A program made the position numbers and the translations under genes. Under the pieces are notes generated by a model. It was not told the origin of the DNA. It was given only the letters and a program-made list of their open reading frames with translations, and ran no database searches. Positions 33,701 to 45,900 of a stretch of 64,000 nt of DNA are shown piece after piece. The stretch's first letter is position 1, and each line of letters begins with the position of its first letter. The stretch is from Nannochloris sp. 'desiccata'. Taxonomy: Eukaryota; Chlorophyta; Trebouxiophyceae; Chlorellales; Chlorellaceae. The stretch lies in assembly GCA_019044685.2 (NCBI GenBank), contig JAGTXX020000004.1, positions 806,001 to 870,000 on the forward strand, in the 5' to 3' direction.

Positions 33701-36215
33701 CTGTAATTGCGGCTGCTGCAGGGGTGGCTGCAGCAACGGCAGCAGCGACAGGAACTGGAGGAGGAGGAGGGGGTGCATTACGAGAGATGTCCGTGATGCC
33801 ACTGGTGGTGGTATTATTGTTACTATGTTTCATACGCTGCATTTGTACAAATACGGTTTCTTTTGGAAGAGGTTTACGTAATCCAGCTACGTTTTGAACT
33901 CTAGGAGGAATGGCAGTTGCCACCGCTCTGCAAAAAAAAAAAAAAAAAAAAACAAGGTGAAGGAACAATTGGAAATTAGAATTAATAGAAATGTGAACGT
34001 AGATATATCTGATCTGATCTTTAGGAAAGGTAAATACTCAAATAGGCATTTAAGTATCTAGTTCTAAAATAACTAGGCTTACATGGAGACCTTTTTAGGG
34101 CGCTGGCTTGTATCAGCCTCAGCACCCGTAACACCGCCACCTGTATGAGGATTCACACCACGCACGCTCGATAATGAGATGCCAGCACCTTCGATTGCCT
34201 TTGCTACCTCAGGTGCAGTCCTGCACATACTCACCAAGTCAACACCGTCAAAGGTAATCAAAATATGGTGATTCCCCTCTTCAGAAGTCGACCCGTAGCC
34301 TGCATCAAGCAAATCTTGAGATAGCTTGGGTAAAGAAATCGCCATGGTGGCAGTACCGTCGTGGTGTCCGGAATATTTCGCCCCAGTCATATCAGAGTAG
34401 AAAATCTCCTCGATAGCAGGCATAGCTTCATCCTGGGCAGCAGCATTCTCATCAGGCTGGGATTGAGAGTCAAAGACGTCGGTAGGAGTCAAATTAAAGT
34501 TTTCTTCCTGAGAGAAGACGCCGTTATTACCAGAAGGCCCTCCACCTATATTGCCACCACCGGCAGCAGCACCAGCGCTGGTTAAATTACTGCTCTTCTT
34601 ATTGTGGTTGTTGTCGTTGGCTTCATTAGGAGCATCGAGGATTAAATTAAGAGTAAGCGAGGTGGTACCGAAATCGACCCAATTTCCGGTCGGCATGATG
34701 GCAGTCTCTCCATCGATTTTGATTTCCTTGGCGTTCAGGGAAGTCACCCTCGCTAAAGCTTTCAAGTTGGTGTTATACTTCATGACAACGTCTCTCAGTT
34801 CTTTAGGAAAGTTCATTTCCTGCATATCCCGAGAGGCGAGCTTCTTAAGGGGAGGAGACAGCGGGAAACCTTTGAGCTCTGGGAACGCAGCAGGCATAGC
34901 ATGACGAGCGTCTTCGTAATCATTTTTAGCTTTCTCAGCAGCGACAAAGCAGTGGTAGATAATTTCACTGATATCAAGCTGAATAGAAAAATTGCCACTG
35001 CGTTGGATGACAGAAGCGAGCGCCTTGCCGTTGTCAAGCTGCGGGCTTGAGGCCAAGGCCAGGCAGTTGGAAGCAGAGCTTTGAACGAGGATGACTAAGA
35101 ACTCGGTTGCAAGAGTGCAGGAAGGCAATGTTTGGTGTATGTCGTCATCTTGAACGTCGCTGCAAGGGAGGTTTAAAAAGAAAAAGAGAAAAGCGGAAAA
35201 TTTGATTATTCTAAAAACTGCTAAGAAAACAGGTAGGAAACACTCTAAAAATTGCAACTTCCATATGCTGTATTGTATTGTATACTTTATCAAACTTACT
35301 TGATGAGTAAAAGAGCATCCATCAGAGCAGGCAACGCGTGCTCCGCAATAAGGACTCTACCCCTGACCCTCTTCCCTCCACGAGACGAGCTTGCAGCAGC
35401 AGTAGAATCTCTATAACTAAGGCTACCAGCATCAGCGATGGCCTTTAACAGCTCAGAGATGTTCATACAGCTCTGTTCTAAGGGAATCTCTGCTTCGCGA
35501 GCTGCAGCTACCGCTGCGGTGGTGAGCGTGCAGAGAGAAGGGGCGTAAGAACTCTTCAGAAGAACTTTGGCGATTTCGGCTCTGCGGGGAAGAATAAAAA
35601 GAAGAGAAAGGCAGAATGAGAGGCGAGAAGGAGGAGTAAGATTAGTGGTGGTGTTTATAAAATGGAAAAAGATCAATTTCTGCCAGAGATGGTGTATTTT
35701 ATTGGTTTCCCGTTTCGGCCAGGGAACTAAACTTACTTCTTTTTGCCAGCTGAGGTGACGAGCTGAGCGAGCAAAGCGCCAGCAGTCAGCCTTTGAAAGG
35801 TGGTACCCTCCTTGGAGATGCTCTGCAGGAGATTCAAATAATGATATCATATAAGAAGCTATGCAAATCAGTGTAGCAATTAAATAATTAAAAGGTAAAT
35901 AAAGAGAAAAACAAAATGGGTGAATAGGGAGCTGCAGAGCTCTGGTCTCACCAGCTTGGAGAGCAAGCTTGAAACAATCTGGGCACCCGAGACGTCAAAC
36001 TCCAGGTCACCAGACTCTTGAATGTTTAGAGCATGTTCACAGGCTTCTAAAAGTTGCTGCGGGGAGGCCCCGCGGGTATTGAAAAGCTCTTGCACCCGCT
36101 GCGAACGAAAAATAACAATATGCGAGCGAGGTGTTAACAACGGGTTTTGAGTGACTCTAAAACGTGCGCACGTTTGGGAATATCTACTTCATATTTTATC
36201 TCAAGGACTTACCAT
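30735..36215 (-). CDS. candidate SYCP2/Red1-like meiotic chromosome axis protein
   Basis: Six exons rebuilt by phase: 36215-36213 (only ATG), 36098-35952, 35822-35737, 35581-35300, 35159-34083 and 33927-30735, giving 1,595 residues. Residues 1 to about 300 are helical and repeat-like (QQLLEACEHALNIQES, LTAGALLAQLVTSAGKK). A beta-rich region follows (GNWVDFGTTSLTLNLIL, HHILITFDGVDLVSM). The next roughly 900 residues are disordered Lys/Ala-rich with acidic patches, like H1 or axis-protein linkers. The last 130 residues are a coiled coil (EYEVKMTELSEKQRVLAAEA) with a basic end. Helical ARM-like, SLR-like, long linker, terminal coiled coil is the layout known for SYCP2, Red1 and ASY3. This assignment is from architecture and weak resemblance, not confident homology; an unrelated chromatin protein remains possible. 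The gene model is firmer than the function. Confidence 0.62.
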
Positions 36216-36557
36216 ATTTTTAAGCACTTGGCAAGACGTACTTGGTCTTCTAAAGCTGTTATCGAAGGTTGGCACCAAAGCAAAAATTTATTCTTGTACC
36301 TCCTACCTACGTTTCTCGACCTCTGCTCTACTAGATCCTAGTATACTATTGTTGAATAGTCCAAACTTTTAAAATCAATGCCATCGAGGCTTAAAATCAC
36401 AACTTATCACGCAAAAATGAGCTCAATGGGGGGTCCAAGAAGAAAGAAAGCGAAGACCCGTGTCACACAGTGTCCTGCATTTCAACGAGGCAAACTTCAT
36501 AATAAAAAGCTAAAAAAGTCAATCAAGTTCTAACAACGCAATTTTAGTACATTTTCT
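36216..36557. other. intergenic region upstream of SYCP2-like gene
   Basis: About 340 bp holding the promoter of the SYCP2-like gene and the 3' UTR of the mannanase gene; nothing else recognised. Confidence 0.4.
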
Positions 36558-38943
36558 TCAAGGCTCTACTGATTTATACTCCTGTACAGTTCTGGTATCA
36601 TCATACGCAGTCACTAATTTATTCCCACCATTCTGACGCTGCTTACTCTGCTGCTGCCTTGCCGCTTGCTCCGCAGCCGCTGCTGCAGCGACTGAAGCTG
36701 GCGCCATAGTAAAACCCCCTTGTTTCTTCACTTCACTTTCTTTAAAATACGTTTGCCACCTTCCACAGCTATACTCATCTCCACGAGCAGATGTACACAC
36801 TGTATCGGCAGTTTCACAAATTTCAGGGATCGCTCCACTTTTCAGGAAACATCTCTTTTGATTTGGATTATATGAAAAGCTATCACAGCCAGGGGCTGTA
36901 CTACAGGCAATCATACACTGTTCAGGGCCTACAGGCACCCTAGAACCAACACCACCTTTCCATGGTGAATCAATATGCTTTTCTAAAGCATCGATAACGT
37001 CATCTGAAAAGCCCGGAGCATTGAAAGGGTAGACCACATCTTTCCCTTCTTGACAGGCAGTCTTCCCTGATCCCAGGGTAGTATACTCATCAATCATCGA
37101 TTTATAACTTGTACTATGAGTACACGTTTTGCCGTCACCTGTGTAGCCCTGGTAGCAGCTGCAAAGGTAGCTGCCTGCTGTGTTGATGCACGATGCGTTT
37201 GGTGAGCATTCAGAGGTACCACGAGCACACTCGTTAATGTCTATATTGCAAGCTATACCTTCATATCCAGTACCTTCTTTATTGTTGACGCGTGTTGCAG
37301 AGCAATCTGGTACTGGAGAGGCATCAAGGGCACCGCTGCCACTCCTATTTTCAGCAAAGTCTCCCGCCTTTCGAGCGGTAAACGCGGCGCTGCAGCTCGC
37401 AGTATTTCCTCCTCCTGGCAGTGAATCGGAGGTGCTATTATTATTATTATTCAATTCATGCATAACTTTAGTAAATTTCTCTACTTCACCCCAGGTTTCA
37501 TCAGTTTCAAACACACCGAACAGGCCACCATCACCGCCGCCTTCCTCTCTTGGTGCCTTTTGCCCTTGAGCAAACCACTGCCAGAATAAAGCACCCATCG
37601 TTGGGCCTCCTTGCCTAGCATCTTCTGCTAAGATATCATACACTAATTTATACCACTGTGTGCGTTGCTCCATGTACGCACCAACCCCCCAAGCTCCAAA
37701 CTCTTCAACAAGTAAAGGTTTCCCGAGCACCTTGGCGTCAGCGATATGTTGCTTCAACCACCTTTTCGCAAAGGATTCAGTCGCATCTTCCCAATTATGT
37801 ATCCAAAGATGAATAGCAGTGAAATCAATCAAGGGTGAAGAGTGATCTCTCAAAAAATGCTGGCCTTCCCAAAAGGCCCAAGAATCCACGGCCTGTGGAT
37901 TTGATACCATTTGCTCCTGGGTAGCCCCCTGAATCGTATCTGGATAAAATCCTTCTTCACCTACAGTGAGCAACAAATCTGGGGCAATAGATTTTACCCA
38001 GGTAGCCATCTCTTCTATCCATTTCTCTAATAAATTTCCACACTGGAAGCACCTCGGTTCGTTGATTAAATCCTGTAAGAATAAATAAAATATTGCAGGC
38101 AATATGTTAATAACGTGAGCGAGGATTAGTGCAGCTTCACATGTGCCGAGTACAGATTGAAAATTTAGTACCATGTAACTGTGTTCAAACAGACAAACAA
38201 CCTTAAGAACCTACCAAGGCGAAGATAGTAGGGTCGTTTTTATACTCCCTTCCATTGATAGTATTCCTCCTTTCTAGCAAAACCTTGACGTGATCTTTGT
38301 AAATCTTCTTTGCTTTGAAATTAGAAAAGAAATCTTCGTGGATAATTTGATCTTGGGAAACGCCAGTAGCCCAGGAAAGCATTTCATCTGCTCCTCCCGT
38401 TTGCTGCCAGTTATCAGTCAGTGCAAGCAACACCCTAACTCCTCTTTTCCTTGCTTCATCTAAAAGATAGTCTAATCCACGGAATATATTTTCATTATAT
38501 TTTCCAGGAGCTTCTGCAAGGGCATAGGGAGGGGAGACCGGGTGTGCCCAAGTACGTAAAACATTGAGTCCGTGAAATTGAGCTCGATCTAATAGCTGTC
38601 TAACAAGTGCAGGGCCTGTAGTGTTGTCGGGGAGAGACGCTCCGTAAAGCTCTAAAGCACCTGCTGCAGCTTCCATTGTCTCCCATTGATTGTATCCTGC
38701 AGAAAGAGCATGTGTATTTTAGAGGGGCCGGTTGCTGGTTTTGGGTTTTTTTTTTTTTTTGACAAATTTCTTACCACTGATATAGAATGGCTTGCAGCTG
38801 GGTCCTACGACAAATTTCCCATCATGAACACGAACGAAATAATTCATATCATTCGACTGAGCAGCAGCTTGAGCATTCAATTGCCTTCCATAAGAGGAAA
38901 CAGCGAGCACAAGCAAGACGCTAAAGACCACTAGGCCAGCCAT
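36558..38943 (-). CDS. secreted GH5 endo-beta-mannanase with EGF and PAN modules
   Basis: Predicted extracellular glycoside hydrolase cleaving beta-1,4-mannan. Exons 38943-38775, 38696-38215 and 38072-36558 give 721 residues. A signal peptide starts the chain (MAGLVVFSVLLVLAVSSYG). The GH5_7-type barrel has FYISGYNQWETM, GLNVLRTWAHP, acid/base Glu222 in ALDLINEPRC, and nucleophile Glu in PLLVEEFGAWG. After the catalytic domain comes a Ser/Asn linker, a calcium-binding EGF domain (DINECARGTSECSPNASC, then GSYLCSCYQGYTGDGKTC) and a PAN/Apple-like cysteine domain (PEQCMIACSTAPGCDSFSYN). The tail is Ala/Gln-rich. Catalytic residues are intact. Plant mannanases lack EGF and PAN modules, so the chain is unusual. 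It may remodel the cell wall or digest external mannan. Confidence 0.87.
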
Positions 38944-39378
38944 CTCTACTCTCTGGCGCTGTATGGTGGTAAACAATGTTCTTCTGTCTTCCCACGGTTT
39001 GGGGCTGTGGCGTAAATGCCACTGCCGCGTTGAATTATCTCCATTGCGAAGCATCCGAGGCGAGCTCTAAGTTTTCAAAATAATCAGTTTTTTCCCAAGC
39101 TGAATCTCGGACGGTCAAAATTTAAAACGAGCGAAATTGGCGTGGGTTAGGGAATGCACGCGGAGCATTGTTGCTTACTTTCACGTTATTCTCGTATTTT
39201 AGACAGTATTTAATTTCAAAAAAACAAGAGAAAAATTGTGCTTCTATCGAAATTTGTTTAAAATTTCCTTGCAGCTTCCTCCCTTCGTGGCTCCGATCAG
39301 ATCCTGGGTTTGACTTTATCTTTGACTTTTTTTTATAATTTTTATTTAGCAGCTCTATAACAGGTATTACCTTAAGTT

Positions 39379-41313
39379 CTAAGCAGTCAAATCTTTCAAA
39401 TGGCGCATTTCTTGTTGCAACAACGCATTCCCATACAACAAATATTGTCTCGCTAATCTTTTCTGTCCACTTCGGTAAATCAGAGCTGCCCGCTGTTGAG
39501 CATTTAATTTCATTTTTGCTTGTTCCAACAGCTTCTCATCAGCTTCCAAAGGTCCTGTACTACCCTCCAATTCTCTAATTTTCAATTCCAGCAGCCTGAC
39601 CAACGTAGTCAACAAGGCGAGGCGCAACCCCGAACTTTCTATTTCACTTAAACTCTGCCTCCCTCGAGACTCACCAGCTGCCCGATCAGCAGCAGCTCCT
39701 CTTGGATGTATTTCTCCACCTCCTTGGCTATGCAACTCTGCAAGAACATCTTTCTTTTCCATAACGAAGACTTCAAGTGTCTCCATGACGCCATGTGGCA
39801 AATCTAATTCAGCTACAGAGCCCTCTACTTCTCCTTCTATTTCTTTTTCAAATAAAACATCTCCAGGGCGCCGACCCCTCTTTCTTCCTCTAGATTTTCT
39901 CGGTTCTGAGGCTTCGTACAGATGATCAGCGGGAAGGAAGACTTGTGGAGAGAGTCCTCGGGCACGGAGAAGCTGTACCCGAGCGTGGAGGGTCTCGTCC
40001 CAGTCACTTGGTGGTGGTAAGGGGCACGCTACCATCAACACGTCGTGTTTATTTTCTTCTTGTGCAAATCCGTATAAATAGAGCAACTCTTCGTTCGATT
40101 TATTTCCATAGTTGATGGTAATTTCCTTGCCTGGAGGCATTGTAGATCCACGAGGACAGACAAGTTGAATAAATGGGGGAGAAGCGGATGCGTTGTTCAT
40201 ATTGGCACCTCGACCACCCCGTCCACCATCTGCAGAAAATTGACTCATCGTCCATCTACATTTCGATGTATCACTATGGTTGGCAAAATCCAAACCTGGA
40301 ACTATCCCTTCCAATACAATAGTACTACTAATAGGTATTGAAATTGCACGTGACCAGAATATTGAATACGCCCATAAGAAATGTGAATATGTCGGTCTTG
40401 TAGGTGAGTCTGAGCCAGCATCGAGTCCTTCAGTAACGGTGAGTTGTCGAGCGACAGGCTCTATTCTACGCCAGGTATCTTGAAGCATACCTTTCTTGAT
40501 TCTAGGGAGAAAAAATATGGGTTATGAGTTAGAAAATGAGTAATATAGCTAAACAATAATTATTATAGACAACAGGAAGACCTTCAACGGGAAGACCTTC
40601 AAAAAAATGAACAATTTCTCTATTATTTTTTCTTTTAAAACTTACTGTGTTGCTTTGTATAAGGTAGTCCCTTTCAACCATTCCAAATCATTATCATTCC
40701 AGAACAACGGCGTATTAAACTTGGAGGGTAACAATGCAATCCATGGCCGCAATGGCGATTCTCTCTGTCGTAATTTTTCAACTACGAGATGCAAGATCAC
40801 CGCCACCCTCTCGTCGATAATATCTTGTTCTAATAATTCTTTTAATACAGGGCCTTGTGTGGCGCAACACGCTTGGATTATTGTAGGCGCCGTTAGAGTA
40901 GCACCTAGAGGGAAAGAAGCGATGGGTACGTCCCCTCTATTGAAGCCCAAAAGAGCTTTAAATTTTCCAAAGAGGCCACGGGTCGTGAGATATCGAGTGT
41001 GAGCATTTGCAAAAATACCGAAACGGCCTGCATATGAAGAATCTGCAGTTGCTGAGCAAAATTGAATGGCGGTAACGTTTGCCCCGCGGTTCTGGAGCCA
41101 CCGACGGAGTTCTGATAGTGAGACTGCGGTTGCTTGTAGGGGTTGGGAGGGAACGATTCGAGGTGGCAGTGACCCAGATGCTTTACTTGACGAGGTAGAA
41201 GCGTCGCAGCTTGCGGCCATAGTTGCACTTGGCATGGTCTCGGGTGAGATAGAATACCAGGTGGCGTAAACAGCGCCGCATGAAGCGCCTAAGAGTGTTC
41301 TAGGGACTCTCAT
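39379..41313 (-). CDS. SET-domain protein lysine methyltransferase (Rubisco LSMT-like)
   Basis: SAM-dependent protein methyltransferase of the LSMT/SETD3/SETD6 group. Exons 41313-40646 and 40501-39379 join to 596 residues. The N-terminal SET half has a degenerate GRFGIFANAHTR. The split I-SET region follows, then GLDFANHSDTSKCRW and EITINYGNKSNEELLYLYGF, which carry the SAM-binding NHS and catalytic Tyr positions. The following ENKHDVLMVACPLPP leads into a helical Rubis-subs-bind-like C-terminal part (LSPQVFLPADHLY). The first 30 residues are weakly hydrophobic and could be an organelle leader. The substrate cannot be told from sequence; Rubisco, actin or ribosomal proteins are known for relatives. 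Confidence 0.87.
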
Positions 41314-41606
41314 TTGGGGGGAATGACGTAGATTAATTTAAGCCCCTCGAAAGGGGAGGGATAGCTTCCCTAGGGTGGGCTATTTAGTGATGTGGATTCT
41401 AATGAAATGTTAATACTGCTCGTGAACGTCGAACCTGCCAATATTATATACTTCCGTCTCGTTCAAAACTTTTGGATGATTTGAAATCATTTCGAAAGAA
41501 TGAAACTTTGATTTAATGCCATAGTTTGTGCAATAATTGCCCGTAATAACTATTGTAACATATTTATGAGAACTTATTGAGTCGGGATAGAAGGCCCTCA
41601 ACAAGA
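41314..41606. promoter_or_regulatory. divergent promoter region SET gene / hydrolase
   Basis: 293 bp between divergent start codons. Includes a short GC stem-like CCCCTCGAAAGGGG near 41344-41358 close to the SET gene start. Confidence 0.5.
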
Positions 41607-42743
41607 ATGGCGACCTTTGGTGCTAATTATTTTTCATCAGATCAGATTATTCTAAAAGCTGCGTCAAGACAATATGCCACCCTTCCCTTTGGTCAATTAC
41701 ATAGATCAGCATTATGGAGATGCTATGCCAAGCAATCAAAGCGTGGAGTTAGATTCCAAACTACTCAACGACAAATTTGCTTGCCTCAATCTCTCTCCCG
41801 CCGCCACCCCTTGGCCAACTCTGCTTCTTCTTCTTCTTCCTCTGCTGCCACCCAATCCATAGAGACTTCTATGCATACTCTACCTGATGGTATGCGCCTT
41901 GAGGTCCTCCGCATGCCATCTTCTACTGAAAATTCGAATAAAAAAACCCCTTTGTTGTTCATCCACGGCAGTTACCACGCCGCTTGGTGTTGGAAAATAA
42001 ACTTCATGCCCTATTTCTCTGCCGCTGGCTACGATACCATCGCGATCAGTGTACGTGGCCAAGGAGGCAGTGATCGTGGAAACCCTGTTCTTAAAGTCTC
42101 TGGTGATTTAGAAAGCCATGCAGATGACTTGGCCTCTTTTATTTCTTCCTTATCTTCAATGTATTCCCGACCGCCTGTAGTAATTGGACACAGCTTTGGT
42201 GGTTTGCTCGTTGAAAAGTACGCTTCTCAGTTAGGACAGCCAAACAGACCCGACATTGCAGGTGTAGGATTGCTCTGTGCAGTGCCTCCTTCAGGAAATA
42301 AAGATATAGTCGTTCGAATAACCAAACAATCACTAAAAAATTCATTTACAATTACTATGGCCTTTGTTTTCCGCACCTTTGCAAAGAATCTTGATGCCTG
42401 TCGTACGACGTTTTTTAGCCCTGATATTCCACTAGAAGATCTGAGAAAATACCAAGCAGAGCTAGCTGCAGCTAGTCCTGTACGATTGCTTGATCTAAGC
42501 TCCTTGAACAAAGTTTTGCCGTTGCCGGCATTACCCGCCGCCGCCGCAGGTCTTCCGGCATTTGTCGCTGGCGGGGAGAATGACCTTGTAGTTGATCCTC
42601 CTGCTGTAACTGAAGCTGCAGAATATTTTGGAGTGAAACCTACTATGTGGAGTAATATGGCTCATGATTGTATGCTTGATACAAGATGGAAAGAATCTGC
42701 AGAATCTCTGAAAATGTGGTTGGACGAGACGGACTTTTCTTAG
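41607..42743 (+). CDS. alpha/beta hydrolase, probably plastid-targeted
   Basis: Single-exon alpha/beta-fold hydrolase of 378 residues. The first 80 residues are Arg/Ser/Gln-rich with a poly-Ser run, like a transit peptide. The core has the oxyanion motif FIHGSYHAAWCW, GYDTIAISVRGQGGSD, nucleophile elbow VIGHSFGG, acid in GGENDLVVDPP and His in NMAHDCML. It resembles plant chloroplast hydrolases of the AB_hydrolase_6 type; the substrate is unknown. Start: ATG 41607 is the first in frame after an upstream stop. TGTAA at 42835-42839. Confidence 0.87.
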   Translation: MATFGANYFSSDQIILKAASRQYATLPFGQLHRSALWRCYAKQSKRGVRFQTTQRQICLPQSLSRRHPLANSASSSSSSAATQSIETSMHTLPDGMRLEVLRMPSSTENSNKKTPLLFIHGSYHAAWCWKINFMPYFSAAGYDTIAISVRGQGGSDRGNPVLKVSGDLESHADDLASFISSLSSMYSRPPVVIGHSFGGLLVEKYASQLGQPNRPDIAGVGLLCAVPPSGNKDIVVRITKQSLKNSFTITMAFVFRTFAKNLDACRTTFFSPDIPLEDLRKYQAELAAASPVRLLDLSSLNKVLPLPALPAAAAGLPAFVAGGENDLVVDPPAVTEAAEYFGVKPTMWSNMAHDCMLDTRWKESAESLKMWLDETDFS

Positions 42744-42834
42744 GAAAGAAAATCACTTTTTATTATTTAAAGGTTGTTTTTTATTAATTAATGCGTATGT
42801 ACTCATACAGAAGATATCTAATCGCTGATTAACA

Positions 42835-42839
42835 TGTAA
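42835..42839 (+). terminator. TGTAA polyadenylation signal of hydrolase gene
   Basis: TGTAA 92 nt past the stop, just before the convergent RAB3GAP1 gene. Confidence 0.45.
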
Positions 42840-42930
42840 AATTGTGAAGATGAGAGAGGTTGAACTTTATAATACGATGATACAAGATGATTATCCAAAA
42901 TTGTTGCTATTATATTTTCAGTTAACTCAC

Positions 42931-45900
42931 TTAGCTCATTTCGGAAGTGATAACGGTAGCTACACGCAATTCAGCTGGTAATCTACGTACAAAGAGTCGA
43001 TGTAATGGGTTTGGTGTGCTTGCCTTAGAGATAGATATACACCACTCACTCCAAAATGGCGTAGGGCGCCAAGGAGCAGCACTGCTAGCTTCGTTTTCTT
43101 GTTCCCCTTCTTGCTGAATTTCCTGATGATGTTCTGTAGCCACACTTGATATCAATGCAAATTCTGCAGGATCCAAGTCGATCACTGCCCCATAGGGGGA
43201 TGGCATCTCATCAGTTCTATCACTACTGCTGCTGTAGTGACTACTGCCGTGTTCTAGCGCCTTGGCAATCAATGCATTCGCTGCTCTTTTGGCAAACTCC
43301 TCAAACGACGACCGGTAATCTCCCAATTTTTGTAAAATAGATTGACTAGCAGCGATAGTTTGCTCTACACATGCTAAAATTTGGACAAGGGTCTTCATAC
43401 CGTCTGTGCCGAGTCCAGAATGAATCATATCATGCACAGCAGGAGAGATAGAAATACTTGCATTAATCGAATACATATCTGTTTGGTCCTGCTGTTGGTG
43501 GTGTAGTAGTGGTTCGGTATCAATATCTAATGCGGTTATGTCACTAGCAGTACTCAGATTACTTTCAGAAGCACTCTGGGGAATAAGTGCAGTCTCCGCA
43601 TCCTCTGCTGCTGTTGCTGCTTCCCGGAAGACAACATCAACAGCAGCGGCGCCGTTAATAGTCCCAGTGCCAGCTACAGCAACACCATGATCATTCATCC
43701 ACGCACTCCCTACTTCCTTTACCCGTGATACCTGAGCAGCAACCGCCGGCAGCTTTGCTGCAGGTGAACGGCTCAATACAGCAACAGCTGAGGCAAAGCC
43801 AACAGCAAGAAGCTCAGCGTAGACAGCAGCAGGAGGTAAGGTTTCTAAGAAATGCAATGCTTTTTCACCTTCTAGCATCGGATTCGTGCTTAATGCATCG
43901 CTACTTTCAGTGGCAGAGGTGTAGTCCTCGTCATTGTCTTCATCTGCTTCTTTGCTTATTTGATTTTCTGTCTGGTTTTGCATCTTTGATCGTATAGAGA
44001 GATCAAGAAGCTGTAGATTTTGATGGATTATACAGTATTGTACGTCTACGGTATCATCATCACAGCTTTTCTTCTTAATACTCTCAGTTGTCGACACACC
44101 AGGTGTTGGCTGCTCCGACGGTAATTGCATTCGTGGCAAAGGCACATTTGCTTCCCAATGTGCAAATCGAAGCTCTCTTAAGAACTTGGTCCACAACATA
44201 GCAATAGCACGTGGATTTCCTAGCCGCAAGGCATGCAAAGACACACGAGAAATCAAAGAATTCAACGGCGCTCCTTTGCCAACTATCTCTATCTCGGTAT
44301 GTTTTCCTGTCCTTTCACCCAGTATTTCACCAGGAGACGTCGTCTCTGTAAAACGTTCCGTAAAACGTTCCAGGGTGTTCAACTGCTCACTTAACAGCCC
44401 CGTTCCGGTTCCAGGCCAAGTGGGTGGCATAGATAACGCTTGAAATATATCCCGAATAGCATCTTGGATAATATGAGACGGTACGAGTGGTGGAACATAG
44501 TTGCCTTGCTGCAGCCACCAGTCATCAGAGGTCAAGTGAGCGGCATCTGTAGCGTGTATTATGGAAAGTGTGTGGTCTAGCAGAGTGTTGAGCATGCCGG
44601 AGAAACTGGTTGCGCCGGGCAGTGCATCACTTGGTGGATGGAACGAGAGCGGGGTAGAGGACGACGTTGTTGTTGTTGAAGCTTGTAGTCGAATAGGAAG
44701 TTCGGTAATGCTTTGAAGACGTAGGAACTGTCTTCGTTGATCAACAGATTGTAATAAAATAAGAGGACGACGCCCATCATCTGGTTGGTAGTCTCTACGA
44801 AGAGCAGCAAGACGCCACGTAGTCGCTGAACCTGGTGGCAGTGGCCGTGGAATTTTTGTACTATCATTATTTAAATAACCAGAAGTACCGAGAGTACCAC
44901 CCTGTTCTACCGCAACAGCTGCAGCTACCAGACTTGAGTTGCTTCTGCTAGTACGAGTACCAATGCTATGAAAATAACTAGAAGATGACAAAGAAGAAGG
45001 CTGGGCGGCGGTGGCGATGGCGGAGGTGGTGGTCAGTGGGATATTCCACAGAGCGTCTATCTCCAAACTCTCTATTGGATCATCCTCTGCTGCCCACGGT
45101 CTCCATACTGCATCTTCGTCCCATGTATCAATTAACAATTCAAAATCATCGTCGTCATCATTATCTGCCAGTGCTGTAGCACTGCGAGAGACTTGCGACA
45201 GAGTGCTGGACGTCTCCCAACCGGAAGCGGCAGCAGCAACAACAACATTTGTAAGGTTGCTACCTGGAAGAGGCAATTGATACGAACACCGCATTTCCCA
45301 GCGTACAGAAAGCTGCTCTTCACATGATGAGTCACTACTGCTATTGAAATCATCTGGTTTACTATTGGTGCAAGTCATTTTCTGCCCTGGCGGTGTTTTT
45401 GAAGGTGGAGACGAGCTCAAGGCCAAAGCTTCCGCTGCTGCCGCTAAATTTTGATCCTCTATTTCTTCTTCTAAAAGGCCTCTTATATTGCCACCACTCT
45501 GTCTTTCCCATGCATCTGCAGCTGCAGTTGCTAGTTCAGAGCAGAGACTCGCAGCGTATGGAGCATGCCATCGTAACCGAGCTGCAAACATCGTTAATTG
45601 CCCTGAAAGAGTGCAAAACTCAATTGGCAAACCTCTATTACTATGTATACTATCACTTTCTAGACGTACGACGGTACCAGAAGTAGCATTCGTACTTCCT
45701 CCAGCAGTATCTCTAGCAGGACTCGTCATACTTTTCGTAATATCAAGACTACTACGCATAGGAGCAGTAGCATTGCTTTTATTTTTAATGCAACTTCCAC
45801 CGCCCTCACTGCCACTGATACTCCCGCTCGAGGAAACTACTTGTTGAGTAACACCTCTAAAAGCATCCCGTAAAGCATCGTGAACAGGTATACACACCGG

